A program made the translations under genes and the position numbers. DNA of 64,000 nt, taken from Linnemannia hyalina. Lineage: Eukaryota > Mortierellomycota > Mortierellomycetes > Mortierellales > Mortierellaceae. The notes beneath the pieces were generated by a model that was not told the DNA's origin, did not search any database, and saw nothing but the letters and a program-made list of their open reading frames with translations. The DNA is taken from assembly GCA_019671135.1 (NCBI GenBank), contig JAHRHY010000002.1:2294001-2358000 (forward strand), read 5' to 3'. Every line of letters begins with the position of its first letter. Positions within the stretch are counted from its first letter, which is position 1. This document shows positions 1-12,200 of the stretch, one piece after another.

Positions 1-555
1 GTTCGCATACTCGATCATCGGCCACTCGGGCGACTCTCCCAACCTCGAGTTCGTCAAGGAAGGGAAATACCCAAAGACCGAAAAGGATGTCTTCAAGGTC
101 ATTTCACAAATGAGTGCCCATTCGCAGTACTGTCTCTCGGGTGATAACACTCTTTCTGCAACCTCGATGGCAATGAGGGAAATTGTCAAGGATGATGCGG
201 ATGATTATATCGTTGTTGTGCTGTCGGATGCTAATATTGGACAGTATAACATCAAGCCTGAGGACCTTGGTCGCAGTAAGTTTTTCTGTTTCTTTTATTT
301 ATTTATTTTTGTTCATGTATCTTGCTGAAGAATGAGAACCCACGTCAAACTGACAATTTCGTTTTTACATTTTCTTTCAACGTAGTCCTTCGCTCAGACG
401 ATAGGGTGACATCGTCAATGATTTTCATTGGGTCGTTGGCGGACCAGGCGGACAAGCTGAAGGACGCGTTGGGCTCGCATGCCCATGTGTGTCTGGATAC
501 CAAGGACTTGCCCCAGATCATCAAGTCGATTTTCTTGACCTCCATGATCAAGTAA
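1..555 (+). CDS. VWA8: VWA8-like AAA/von Willebrand A protein, C-terminal end (partial)
   Basis: Only the last part of the gene is present; the 5' side lies outside the window. The visible exons are <1..275 and 386..555, with the intron at 276..385 (GTAAGT...CGTAG). Reading from base 2 gives a VWA-domain end: YSIIGHSGD, then MSAHSQYCLSGDNTL, IVVVLSDANIGQY, MIFIGSLADQA and CLDTKDLPQIIKSIF, ending in MIK. Order and spacing match the C-terminus of VWA8, a mitochondrial dynein-related AAA ATPase with a terminal VWA domain that ends in a similar DTxxLPxIIKxIF block. The dynein-like AAA modules are not visible here, so the call rests on about 150 residues. The LSDAN segment is the usual second conserved strand of this VWA fold. 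Confidence 0.85.
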
Positions 556-1766
556 ACTAGGGGAGTAGGGGAAGCTAATGAAATTAGAGATATAGAGAAG
601 TAAACGTTTTATTATTGGAACTAGGACGGAGGGAAATGACATGAACTGGGCCAGGGGGTGAAGAGAAAAAAGAAGGGAGGTGAAGAGAGAGAAAAAGAAG
701 AGGGATTAGAGATGAGAGACAAAAGACGTAAACAAGGGGGTTTCATACATTCAGTCCCTTTCCTATCGGACAAGATGCATTAACCCCTGAAAATAAACAA
801 CGCAAAACAAAGAAAAAAGGCAAGGCAGGGTTGGGGGGGAGGACCATGGGATGTGATCGATCGTACAAAGCCATGGATGGGCGCATGGCGGCTGCGGGTT
901 GTGGATGCTCAACTTAGCATGCATTTTTTTTTTTGCTTAATTGGTTGTTGACGTTGGTTTCTGAGGCTACCTGCCAGTAAGAGGGATAGAACCCTCGTTC
1001 TCAGTACGAGTGGTCAAACTGAACCGAGGGAGGATGGCATTGAACTGAGGATGGCATTGAGAGGTATGGGACCTTTTCCCTTCTGTGTAGAGTATGTTCC
1101 TAAACAAAGGACCCCTTGCTCAAACGTGTTGTTAGTTGTGCGATGTTGGCTCTTCGTCCATCCCTGAAAAAAAAAAGAGTAAAATGGTTAAAGTGAATCA
1201 GCCAATGCAACGGACGGGGCACATTTCTCTCTGTCTTTCTTTTGCTGTTCAACAACAATGCATTGAACAAGCGAGAAGCAAGTTTGCTCTTCCTGAGCGA
1301 GAGAGAGAGAGAGACATGGTCCGAGGGTGCAGCAAACAAGCAAAAACGAAAAGAAGTAAAGGGAGCGCTTTTCTTCGTCTTATTTTGCCGCCTTTCTCTC
1401 TCTCTCTGTCTCTTCTTTCTTTTCTTTTTTTCATTTCTTTCTTCTTTACTCTCTGTCCTCCTCTCCCTTTGCACTCTTCCTTATTTCTCTTTGTTCTCCT
1501 TTACCTATTCTCCATACCCATACCCAAGCTTTGGCCATTACCCTTGAGTGCCACTTGCATTTACTTTTTCTCTTCATTGCCCTTTTTTTTTTTCTGAATG
1601 ACCTTTCGTCTCACTACCTTAATACCTTGTGTCTGAACCATCCCCGCAACAAACGAAGTCTATTTGAAAACCGCAAAAAATCAACACCCAATCTATTTTA
1701 TTTTTCTCAACACGGACCAAAAATACACCAGCTCCAACAAAAACAAAAAAAAAAGAAACCAAGGGA
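556..1766. other. Intergenic region with pyrimidine-rich leader
   Basis: No gene seen. It holds the 3' flank of the VWA8-like gene and the promoter/leader of the ankyrin gene. From about 1380 to 1640 the plus strand is strongly pyrimidine-rich, with CT runs directly preceding the start at 1767; similar leaders precede several other genes in this window. A short GA microsatellite lies near 1300-1315. ORFs here are low-complexity shadows. Confidence 0.6.
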
Positions 1767-4700
1767 ATGATGATGAACCTCGCAACAGCAGTAGCATCCA
1801 ACGATCTCGCACTCGTCCAAGAACTCTGTCGAGCCGGCCAAGACCCCAACCAGACCTTTGCCTGTTCCCCTCGTCAATCTGCCTATGCCATCCAACCCAT
1901 CATGGGTCGTCAGGCCGAAAACTTTGAACCCGATGATATTCTCTATGGCGCTACACCGTTGAATCTGGCAGTGTTGAATGGCAATGAGGATATTGTGCGG
2001 TGTTTAATTGATACGGGGGCTGATTTGAATAAGAAGGATGGACGTGGACGGTATGTATTGTTCTTTTTTTTTTGCTTTGCTTTGCTTTTTTGGTTAAGGT
2101 TGCTGCTGCTGATGACTTTGCTTTGTTTGTTGGCGTGTGCTATGGGGTACAATGCAATTACGGCAAAGAACACGCAAGTGTAACGACAAGGACACACAAG
2201 GAGGAGGGGGAGGAAGGCAGGAAAATAAAGCGAGATGGTCGTTAAACGAACGAACAAATAGAGGGAGAGCATTGATGTGAGAGCTATCAAGGAGGCGACA
2301 AGCAAACAGGAACACAGGAACACGAAGATTTGTACTAGACTGGTACTTGTGTCTTCGTAGGCGTGTGCGTGTGCGTGCACTCGAAACATAAGAAAAAGGA
2401 GAGTGTGCAAGTGAAGAGAGAGTTGAAAAAAGGGAGGCAAAAAAAGGCACAGTGTCTTGAACCTTGAACAGAGTTAGGCATTCGGCGATAAACAAAGCAG
2501 CGAGATAGAAAAGCACAAAGGAAGGGAAAGCAGGCACCCTTCTTTACTTTTTGGTACTTGGATGCTTTTACAAGCAAGCAAGCATTGAGTTACTTACTAA
2601 CTTACAACAACACTGAATGAATGAACGGACAATAGGACGCCGCTGTTGTGTGCTGTATATGGACTGGACACATTAACGATTACCCCAGCCAACCTGGCCC
2701 TCATCTCACAGACATCGCCCGCACACCTCTCCATCCTCCGCAACTGCATCCTCCCCCACCCCTCCATCACCCTCTCGACCCTCAACGCACCCCAGGACGA
2801 GATCAAGGGCATCACCCCACTCTGTCTCGCCAGTTACTTGGGAAAGGAAGTCGTTGTCAGGTGTCTCCTCGAGGCTGGAAAAGTCGATGTCGATGCCACC
2901 GATAGAAAGGGAGCCACTGCCTTGATGTATGCCGGTAAGTTATTCCCTTTGTCCCTTGCTTTATCGTACCTCGCTCTCTTGATATCTTTACACCAATTCG
3001 CACTCCTATTCCTCACCCTAACACCTCATTCTCCTCTCCCAACAAAATAAAAGCGAGAGATAGACATATGGCGGTGGTGACGACACTGTTGAGGCATGGA
3101 GCTTCGCCCGATCAGACAGACAATAACGGATGGTCCTCGATCCAGTACGGCCAGATGTATCCCGAAATCGTCCAAATGTTCGAGGAGACCCTCCGGTGCA
3201 AACGACCAGAAGTTCTTGTAAGTCCTCTTTGTAGTTTGTCGCAAAAAAAGCCAGGCCCAAGAGAGACGTGGGAGAATTGAATACGACAGGTCATGAGGAG
3301 AAGGGCCACATACAATGGTTTTTATGCAAACAATGCAAGATGCAAGCAACGTAAAACAAAGGGAAAGGGTGTTAACGACTTTGTCGCATAACCCTGCTTT
3401 TCGCTGAGCTGAGATCCAAGCGCCATTATGCATTAAGCCTTTCGTATCCCATTCCCTAATTATGTTTTTGCTCTTTTTTTTTGCCTGTTTCTACATGGCG
3501 CCATGTCACAATAGCATCTGTTGACTCCTCCCGAATCCCCTCAACCCGTAAGCACCACTATTTCAGCCCTCGACCGCTCCGCCGATGGATCTAACAACAC
3601 CGCTTTGCCATACGCACTTTCGCAGAGTCTGGTCCGATACCCCCTCTACTACTCCAAACTGTCCTCGCTCCTCTCCTCCCTGCCCGCTGCACAGACTATC
3701 ACCTCCAAGGACGGCACCCTCACCCTTCAACAATCGACTCCATCAACAGCAAATGCAGGCCCAAAGTCATCCTCAGAAGTCGCCCTCGCTCAGCAGATCC
3801 AAAAGACAACCCACACTGCGCTCTTGGAGGCGATCAAGTTGGGCGACTTTATGTCGTTACAGTCGCTTTTGATGTCCCCGCCAACTCTGAACGAAAATGG
3901 GAGGTCGGCTGCTGCTGGTGGGGGAAGTGGAGGAACACCGAATGTGGCACTTGTCAACCATCATGATCCCCAAACAGGACTGACTCCACTGCACCACGCC
4001 CTCAGGACTCGACCCTTGCCATCGATGGAAACAGTCAAGATTTTGTATCAGGCAGGAGCAGATATGAATGCTCAGAGTCATTATGGACGTACTGCACTTC
4101 ACCATCTCTGCCGCTTCTCTCTTGAACACGCCTTGTCGCCCGTCATGGATGATACCCAAACCGCAGCCCACAATACTCAGGCGATGGTAGTTGCCTCCAC
4201 CAACGGCGCAAATATAGCGACGAACATTGAAGAGTCGAGAGCGCATCGCAGGAAGAACCGTTACCGTACAGACACCAATGGGTCGGCATCGTCCAACCAT
4301 TTGACTCCCAACGGAAAGGACCAGCCGGGTTCCTCTGCGGCATCGACCACTTCTTCGAACGATCTGTCGACAGGTCCTCGTCACCCACATGGAACTCTCA
4401 TCGATACGGGCGCCGTCAAGACTGCATCCCCCGAGGAGATTCAGAGGGCGTCCAAGCACTTGGCAGACTGCTGCCGGCTGTTGTTGCGTTTGGGGTCCCT
4501 GGTCAACATTGCTGACAGACATGGAAATACGCCTTTGCACTTTGCTGTCGAGTATGGTGGGGTGTTGGAGGTTGTTAGTGTCCTTGTAAAGGAGGGCGCT
4601 GATATCGAGCAACGCAACACCAAAGGACTGAAGCCTCTCGATGTCGTCCGTGGTGAGCAGTCAGAAGAAATGAGGCGCATCCTCGGTAAGTTACGCCTTT

Positions 4701-7700
4701 CTTTTTTCTCTTTGTCAATTAGATGGTGCTTCGTTTATCTATTATGGTATACTAACACGCGCTTACTTTTCTTGTCGATGATGTTTTTTTTTTTTTTTTT
4801 TTTCATAGAGAGCGGAAGGCAGCAAGCGCCTGGTGAATCGACAGAGTCTGGGTCATCAACAACGAAGGCGGTGGTCCCAGCGTACCAGGCTCGCGACAGT
4901 ATCTTGAAGCCCCTTAACCTACCCGAGACACTCCACGAGGTCGACTTCCAGTTCAACCAGGTCCTACAGAACCTGGAACACTACCAGAACCACACCTCGG
5001 TCTCAATCGAGACCTCCCTCCAGTACATCACTGACCAGATCCTCCTCGGCTGGTCGCCCGACAACCAGGGCGCCAACGGTCAGGTCCAGTCGCAGGAGGA
5101 ATACAATGCAGATCTGGTGTCGAGTCTGGAGAACCTCAAGTTCGAACTGGAGAGCACCTACGAGTTGCTTATGATCACGGAGGAGCAGTACAAGGACGTG
5201 ATTACGTTTTACGAGACGGAACTGGACGAGATGACGCGACAGAACTTGACTGTATTGACGTCGTATGATTCTGAAAAGTCCAAGGTGTCTGGTTTGTATG
5301 GCATCTATACCCGGCTGATTGAGCAACTGGAGGAACTCGAGGCTGAGAATGAGGGACTCAAGACAGAGTTGGAGGAGAAGAAGCGTCGAGGACTTGTCAG
5401 CTTGGGTCGGTTGGTCAATGGTGCGATGGGCGGTTCCTGGTCGGGCACTCGGAACGGAAGCACCATCACGTTGGCCAAGTCAAAGGCGGCCTTGATCAAG
5501 AAGGACAACGAAAAGTCGTCTCTTGCGACCACCGCCTTGGACGAGGAGCACCTTATCGACGATACTGATGGCAAGCTCGATGGACTCCCTCGGCCAAATA
5601 TGGTATTTGCCTCTCCTGTTGCGATGTCAATCGATACCGTCAAGGCGGGCCAGGACAGCCATGTCGGACATGAGGAGAAGGAGCATACCATCCCAAGACC
5701 GACCTCTCCAACACACACAGCACACACTATTCTCTCGTCCACGGAGGAAGAGCCTACCATGCACACAATCGCAGTCCTCTCGCAGAAGGTATCCCTGCTC
5801 GAGCAGGAGTTGTCATCCAAGACATGCGATATCAAGGAGCGCGATCTGTTGGTGAGCGAGCTGTCAGATTTGATCGAGGAACAGTCCAAGGCCTTTGATG
5901 GCGAGATCAAGTCCCGCGAGGAGCGGATCGACAGTTTGATGGTGATCTTGGGTCGTGCCGAAGAAGGAGAACAGGTCCAAACGTTGGTTGATGAGCTGGC
6001 GGTCAAGATTATGGTCCAGGAGGATGAGCAGATCAAGCGACAACGTCTGGCGAGTGGCATTGTCACCCCTAGTGTTACGGTTCATGGCGACTCGTCTTCT
6101 TCACCGATGACGGCTGACTGGTCCTTTGTCCTCAAGGCGTCCGCTTCCAAGCCATTGGCTGACCAGGGAGAGCAAGACATGGTAGCGACTCTCAAGCACG
6201 AGTTGGAAATGTCTAGAGCCCAGACAGCGAGGTTGGAGCTGGCGAACGATAGTCTCAAGGAAAGGTGGCAGCAGGCCATGCATGAGCTCGAGGGTGTTCG
6301 ACAATCGGAAGCTGCCAACTCGGACTCACAGAACGGTAGTGGTGCCAGCGGTACTGGTACAGGCGGTGCTGGTGGAGCAGGCACAGATGGCAACAACTCG
6401 TCAACCACATCGTCTTCTCTGATTATCCGTCCTCGCACCACCAAGGTCTTTGTCTCAAAGGCACCCCACAACCCACAGGACGAGCCCCTCTTCATCACGA
6501 TCGACGATAACGGCAATCCACAAGAAGAGTTCCCAAGCCTTGAGGAAATCGAGCTGGTCTTTGAGATCCTCATGGCGAATCTGGCCGAGATCTCGCAGGA
6601 TGCCGAAGAAGCCGATGCACGCCTTCAGGAATGCACCCGGGCCAAGGAACAGATCTACCGCAAGTGTCTCTTCCTCGACGGCCTCCAAAAGACACTCGAC
6701 GAGAATGTCGAGAAGATTGTCTCGCAGCCGTTCAAGGCCGATACGCAGCCCAACTTCATGAAGGAGCAGCTCAAACTCCAGAGCCAGCTCAATGAGCTCA
6801 TGGATCAGGCCGAGTCTGTGACAACCTACTATAACAAGCTCAAGACTGATCTGCAGGACTACAGGGAAGAGAAGCAGTCGAAGCTCAAGGACCTGGACCG
6901 TGTCAGGGAGTTGATGCGCAAGATTGGGCCCCAGGAGCTGCTGAGGGGTTTGCTGGTCAAACTCGAGGGATCACAACCAGAGGATGCGGCGACAGAGAAA
7001 CGAAGGGAAGCTATAGCGGCTGCGGTTGCTCAGGGGATGGAGCTGGCGGCCGAGATGGCGGCGGAGGAGGATAATTCGAATGCTGAGAGGGCGAGCTCGC
7101 AGTTGTGGAGGAACTCTTGCAGTGTTGTGGATGAGGGTGATGACCAGGAGGCGATCGACTCGAGACTGTCGACGGCGTCTATCGACCATTACACCCAGTC
7201 GTGTTCCATTAGCGACCACAAGCTGTTTATTCAGTCTTTGTGCTCGACCCTCTATGCCCTCCAGATGACGACGACGCACCAGATCGTCAGCCTCAAGACG
7301 TCGCTTGCAGAGTCGAGGGCCTCGTTGGTGTTGGCTGATCAGGAACTGTCGAACTTGAACGATCAGATCGCGGGTCTTTATGATGAGGTCGGCACCCTCA
7401 GGAACCAGCTCCGGGGTCTCCAACAAGAACTCGATCGATTGATCCAGCACCGCAAGGCCGAGGTTGAGAAGGTGTGGGAGATTGTCGGGGAGGTCAAGAT
7501 TACCGGAGGTGGGTTGAACAAGATCTTGGATGATGACGATGAGGGCTCAATCTCGAGCGCCGATACCGCCCGCAAGAGCTCAATCCAGAGTCGTGCCCTG
7601 GCAACATCTTCCCGGTATTCGACTGCGTTGGTTGGATCAGGGCTTGGTCAGGGAGAGAGCACCGGAGAGAGCACTGGCACCCTTGTCAACAGCGTTAATG

Positions 7701-8677
7701 ATGTAAACGTTGGTGTCGGTAATGGAGGAGGATCCAAGGCCGGTGGTGACCGAGACTCTGTCTCGCGGTCTCTATCGATCTCTCGTGCTGAGCGAGCCTC
7801 TGTGCTTCGTCGAGTCTCTTCTCCACCAACATTGTCCGAAAACGACGAGGACAACTTCTCGATACCACCCTCTCGGGCCAGCTACGAGTACTCTGACCGC
7901 GGATCGATGGCCGGTGGCTCTGAGCTGGATCGGCATGCGCTGATCTCGGCCGAGATGGACAAGTTGCGTTCGGTCCATTTGCACCTTCTGTCGACAATTA
8001 CAGAGTACAAGAAGCAGATCACCGTGGTCAAGGATCGCAACCTGAAGCTGGTTGCAACACTGTTGGATCGTGAGAGGGTTCGCCTGTGGACTTCGGATGG
8101 CCAGGATGAAGTCATTAGTGCGATTGTTGGACAGCATGGTGGAGGACACAACAGTCATAACCAGTTGACGAACGGGGCTTCTACTTTGGTCGCTCAGCCT
8201 GCGTACAGCGGCGGTGGTAGCTCGAACACTGTGGGGGCCGTCTCGATGGGCGAGAGCTACGTTGCACCTCCAAGCAGCAACAACAATGGTGGATTGACAG
8301 GATGCTCGTCAACAAACCATCTGAACCCTGGCGTCGCAGCGGGCACCAAGAAGCACCACCACCTGAGCCTGACGGCTGCCGAGGATGGGATCAAGCTGCT
8401 TAAGTGTCAATTGGAGAGGATCCGTCAGTGTGAGATGACACGGTTCGCCGAGATGGGCGTTGGACTGACGATGAACTATTCCGGCCTGTATCCTGGTGGG
8501 GTTGTTGTTGCCAATGGTGGTAATACTGGTGTTGGCGGCGCAGGAGGAGTTACGGGGACGGATGGGACGTTGATGGTTCCTGGTGTTGGTGCTGGTGGTA
8601 AGAATGACGAGTCGACGTTTGGGTCGAAGTTTGAAGCGACTTTATATTCTGACCTCGAGAACCGTTATGGTGCATAG
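1767..8677 (+). CDS. Ankyrin-repeat and coiled-coil protein, about 1,928 aa
   Basis: Five exons: 1767..2050, 2636..2934, 3054..3217, 3515..4685, 4809..8677. Joins restore ankyrin motifs across the junctions, for example GRG|RTPLLCAVYG and ALMYA|ARDRHM. Ankyrin repeats occur at about residues 45-245 (ATPLNLAV, TPLLCAV, GVTPLCLAS-type, ALMYA), again near 397-455 (TPLHHALR, TALHHLC) and 575-640 (TPLHFAVE). The rest is long acidic coiled coil broken by Ser/Gly-rich linkers. No catalytic domain is visible, so a scaffold or trafficking role is inference. The first intron (585 nt) has a TACTAAC-type branch site about 35 nt before the acceptor. The intron 4686..4808 is 123 nt, stop-free and in frame, with a poly-T tract before TAG, so an unspliced form would still be coding. 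Three consecutive ATGs open the frame; I take the first. Confidence 0.82.
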
Positions 8678-9207
8678 GCTTGCATTTTTTGTTTTGTATT
8701 AAACTTTTATCAACACTTGGATGTGAAAATAAGTTAGACTGAAGGATAAACGTGGCTCTTGTGAAAGTAGCTTCTTAGTTTCACCCTCTTATGGTTCTTC
8801 AATTGGTAAGGTTTTCTAGCGTTGAAAAGAGAGTCAAAGGCTGACTTCTACATGGACGCCGCTCTTTGACTTTATTCCTCATTTTTAGTAGGAAAGAAGG
8901 AAAGAAAGAAGAGCCTAGACTCTTGAATGCAGAATGAATTGCAATCCCTTTTCCTCTTACCCAGCCAAGAGAAGAAAAAAAAAGGCGATGCCTTGCTGAA
9001 TCTGTGCGACATCCAACACTAACAACGACGAACCAATTGGTTGCGCCCTTCTATTTTCGTTTGGAGTCGATCAAGTTCATTCTGTTTTTCTACTATCACT
9101 TCTTTCTTTCTCTCTCTATCTTTTCTCTTTCTTTCTCCACGTTTCACTTCCCTTCCACGTTCACCTCCCTCTCTCCCTTCTTCTTCACCACCCCTGCCGA
9201 AAAACGA
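8678..9207. other. Intergenic, 3' flank plus CT-rich leader
   Basis: No gene seen. The stretch just before the next start (about 9085-9200) is pyrimidine-rich on the plus strand, like the leader at 1380-1640. Confidence 0.6.
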
Positions 9208-12200
9208 ATGGATGGAAGGAGACTTTACCAAACCTATAACGGCGCCGGATACGCCTCCATATCCGACGGCAGAATGGATCACTTCTCAATGAACATCTTA
9301 GACTCCACAGGGGATATTCATCCTATCGGTCAGGGTCAACACCACCAACAGTGGCACCAACTAGAAGGACACGCACAGAGGGGACCAGTGCAGGATCAGG
9401 ATGATGCAGCAGCAACAATAAGAGGGACAGGAGGATATGATGATGCAGCGGCGTTGTTGGGTCATGCTCAGGAAGAGTCCGAGTCTCCGCGGAAGGTTGT
9501 GTTGTATGATCGTGAGGATATTATAGACGAGTTGCCTTCTTCTAACGCTGGTAAGGTGCATTACTCGTTGGGTTGTTGCTGGTTGTTTTGTGTTTGTGTG
9601 TGTGTGAGAGAGAGAGGGAGAGAGGAGGGGTAGGATGGAAGAGGCCGCAGCAAAAGTGCAGGAGGAAACTAACACATTGATTTTTGTATTTGTGCATGGA
9701 CGTATTGCTAGCGTTGAGGTGGTACTTTGAGGAGTTTGAGGTTGATACTTCGGGAGGCCCACCCAAGAACGAATCCGAGTTCCAATGCTGTTTCAAGTAA
9801 GCATTGTCGTCATCCAACAAGTTGGCAGCATGGAGGAAAAGATATATGGGGAATGAGGAAGAAGGACTGACCTCAAATATACCTTGATAACGAAACTAGA
9901 CCTCACCCCCCAGTGGTCATCACGGCATCAACAAGGAGCATTCGAGTGAGTAGGTTGCACCTCTGCTTTCCTTTCACTCTCTTTTTTCCACCCCCTTCAT
10001 CCTTCTCTACTCCAATGTCTCTTTGTTTGTGTTTTACTCTCGGCGTCTGTGTTAACGAGGTGTGTGTACCTGATCTTGAGAGCACAAAGAAAATTTTAAC
10101 TGACACAAACTTCCACATCTCTTTTCTCTATCCCCCATGCCTTGCTTGCTCTGACATAGTGGCGACTTAAAGCGAGCGACTTTGATGAAGGACTGTATGA
10201 CATTGTGCTCGGGATCTCGACCACAGCAGGACAACAACCTATCGACTGGATCGAGTCCATTACCTTTGCGCTCTTCAAGCGAGATATCTATAATGATTGG
10301 AAGATCGAGCCCAGCGAAGTATGAAATGCTTGCCACAAAGGTTTGCTGTTTTGGATCTGACTGTGAGAATCGATAACTGGGATTAACCAGGACATATTTT
10401 TTGTCTACTTGATGATGTAGATTATTACGCAAAGAGAGTTCAAAAGAATGTGCGGGGCAGATGCATCCGGAGCAGGAGCAGGGACAGGAGGATTGTCGAG
10501 ATGGAAGCTGCACCAGCAATTGACCAGGACTCGAGACAGACCTCTACATTCGGTCACATTTGAACTGGAGATCCGGACATCTGCTGAGGTGCCATCGAAC
10601 GCAGGAACGATCATGCTGCACTTTATGGATATCCGCAGGAACCTCTACGGCCTCAACCTCGATGGTAACGTGCTTCTTTATGCCATTAGTGCAACATTGA
10701 ACAGCCTATTATGTGTAACGATCCTTACAGCTCAACTCCGTGCTCTTGTCTTTCTAGACCCTTCAACGAGGCAGCATAGACCGTTTTTGTGGTCGCTCAA
10801 TGTGAACCAGGGGCACTACCCAGAGGACGACAAGAAAGTCAAGAAGGGAAAAGAGATCCTCCACTTTGCCATATCTGGCAGTGGATCTCACGCAGCAACA
10901 CTCTCTTGTGCGGACCGGTATTTACTTCTGGACCTTTGGGATATCAGGGACCCCGCCGAGCACAGTATCATCTCGGGACAATCTGGAGTCGACCCTTCTC
11001 AACATGCTGTTCAGGCTGGCCCTTACACCCCGAAATCTTGTGCAGGGATTCATGTCCCGTTTCGCAAAGTCACCAAGGGTGCGATTGATGTTTCGATCTC
11101 TTGGGATGCTTCACAGGTAACGTTGGTTGATTCTTCAGCGGTGCACTTGTCGGCGGATGAACGGGCGACCTACAGGAGTATCTTTCGAGTGTTTCAGCAT
11201 TTCACGGATCGATCGTTGACTCCTGGGACGGCGCCTCCAGGACGAGGGAACTTGGTCCCCGCGACGACGTATCAGCATAACCCACAGCTTCGGAACTTCC
11301 TGGGCCGTGGCAAGTTTCATATCAGTTCGCGCAAGAGTCCCAAGGTCAAGAAGGAGCTGTTTATTGCGTGTGATGGACAGGCGGTTCATGTATTTGGCGT
11401 TCATCAGTCCTGGACTCATCGACATACCATCTTGCTGGACCTGCCGCAGGAGAAGGATCTTTATTCGTCCAGGTTGTTTTCGGGCCTCCGGTTCCGGTAT
11501 TTTGCGTGGAGTAATGAGTCGAATGAGGTGTCGGTCTGGGATGTCGAGGATGGGTCGTTGGTGTCGTTTTTCACTTGGCCGGAACATCTGGGGCATCGGC
11601 GGTTTGAGGGCAGGACGCCGATTACTTTCTCGGATGATGGGTCAATCTTGTTGATGTGTCAGAAGGGTTACATAACGACCAACTGGACAGCATCGGGGAC
11701 GTTGTTGAACTCGTTTGTGGTGCCGGACCAAGAGTATTACCAGTTCATTCGAGATCTGCAGTTCATCCGAGGAGGCAGCCAGATCATTGTCAACATGTCC
11801 TTTCAGGATGCCGAATATGGTCGTGGAGAGTTTGGGCTGATCCTGGATTCGGTCAATATGTCGGTCTTGGATAGGTTCTCGATTCCGGGGGATTATTTTG
11901 CGCAACATTCGCCTGTAGTTGGGTCTGGGCAGTATTTGGTCGCGGCTCACAACTCCAACTTGGATCTGCTTCGTTTGGACGATAGGATTGTCCGGCCGTT
12001 CTCGAAGTCGGATCCCAAGTGTGGGCGGTGCACTGATCTGGTCAGACCCTGGACTCTGAAGTCGGACTATACCTCCCCGACAGGGTTGCAGTTTAAGGCC
12101 GAGATCTGTCAGGCAGCTGTCGGGGCTGGTACAGTAACAACACAAGATGAAGAGGATAGAGGGTTGACGACTGTGGTGGTGACGGTGACCGACAGGAATG

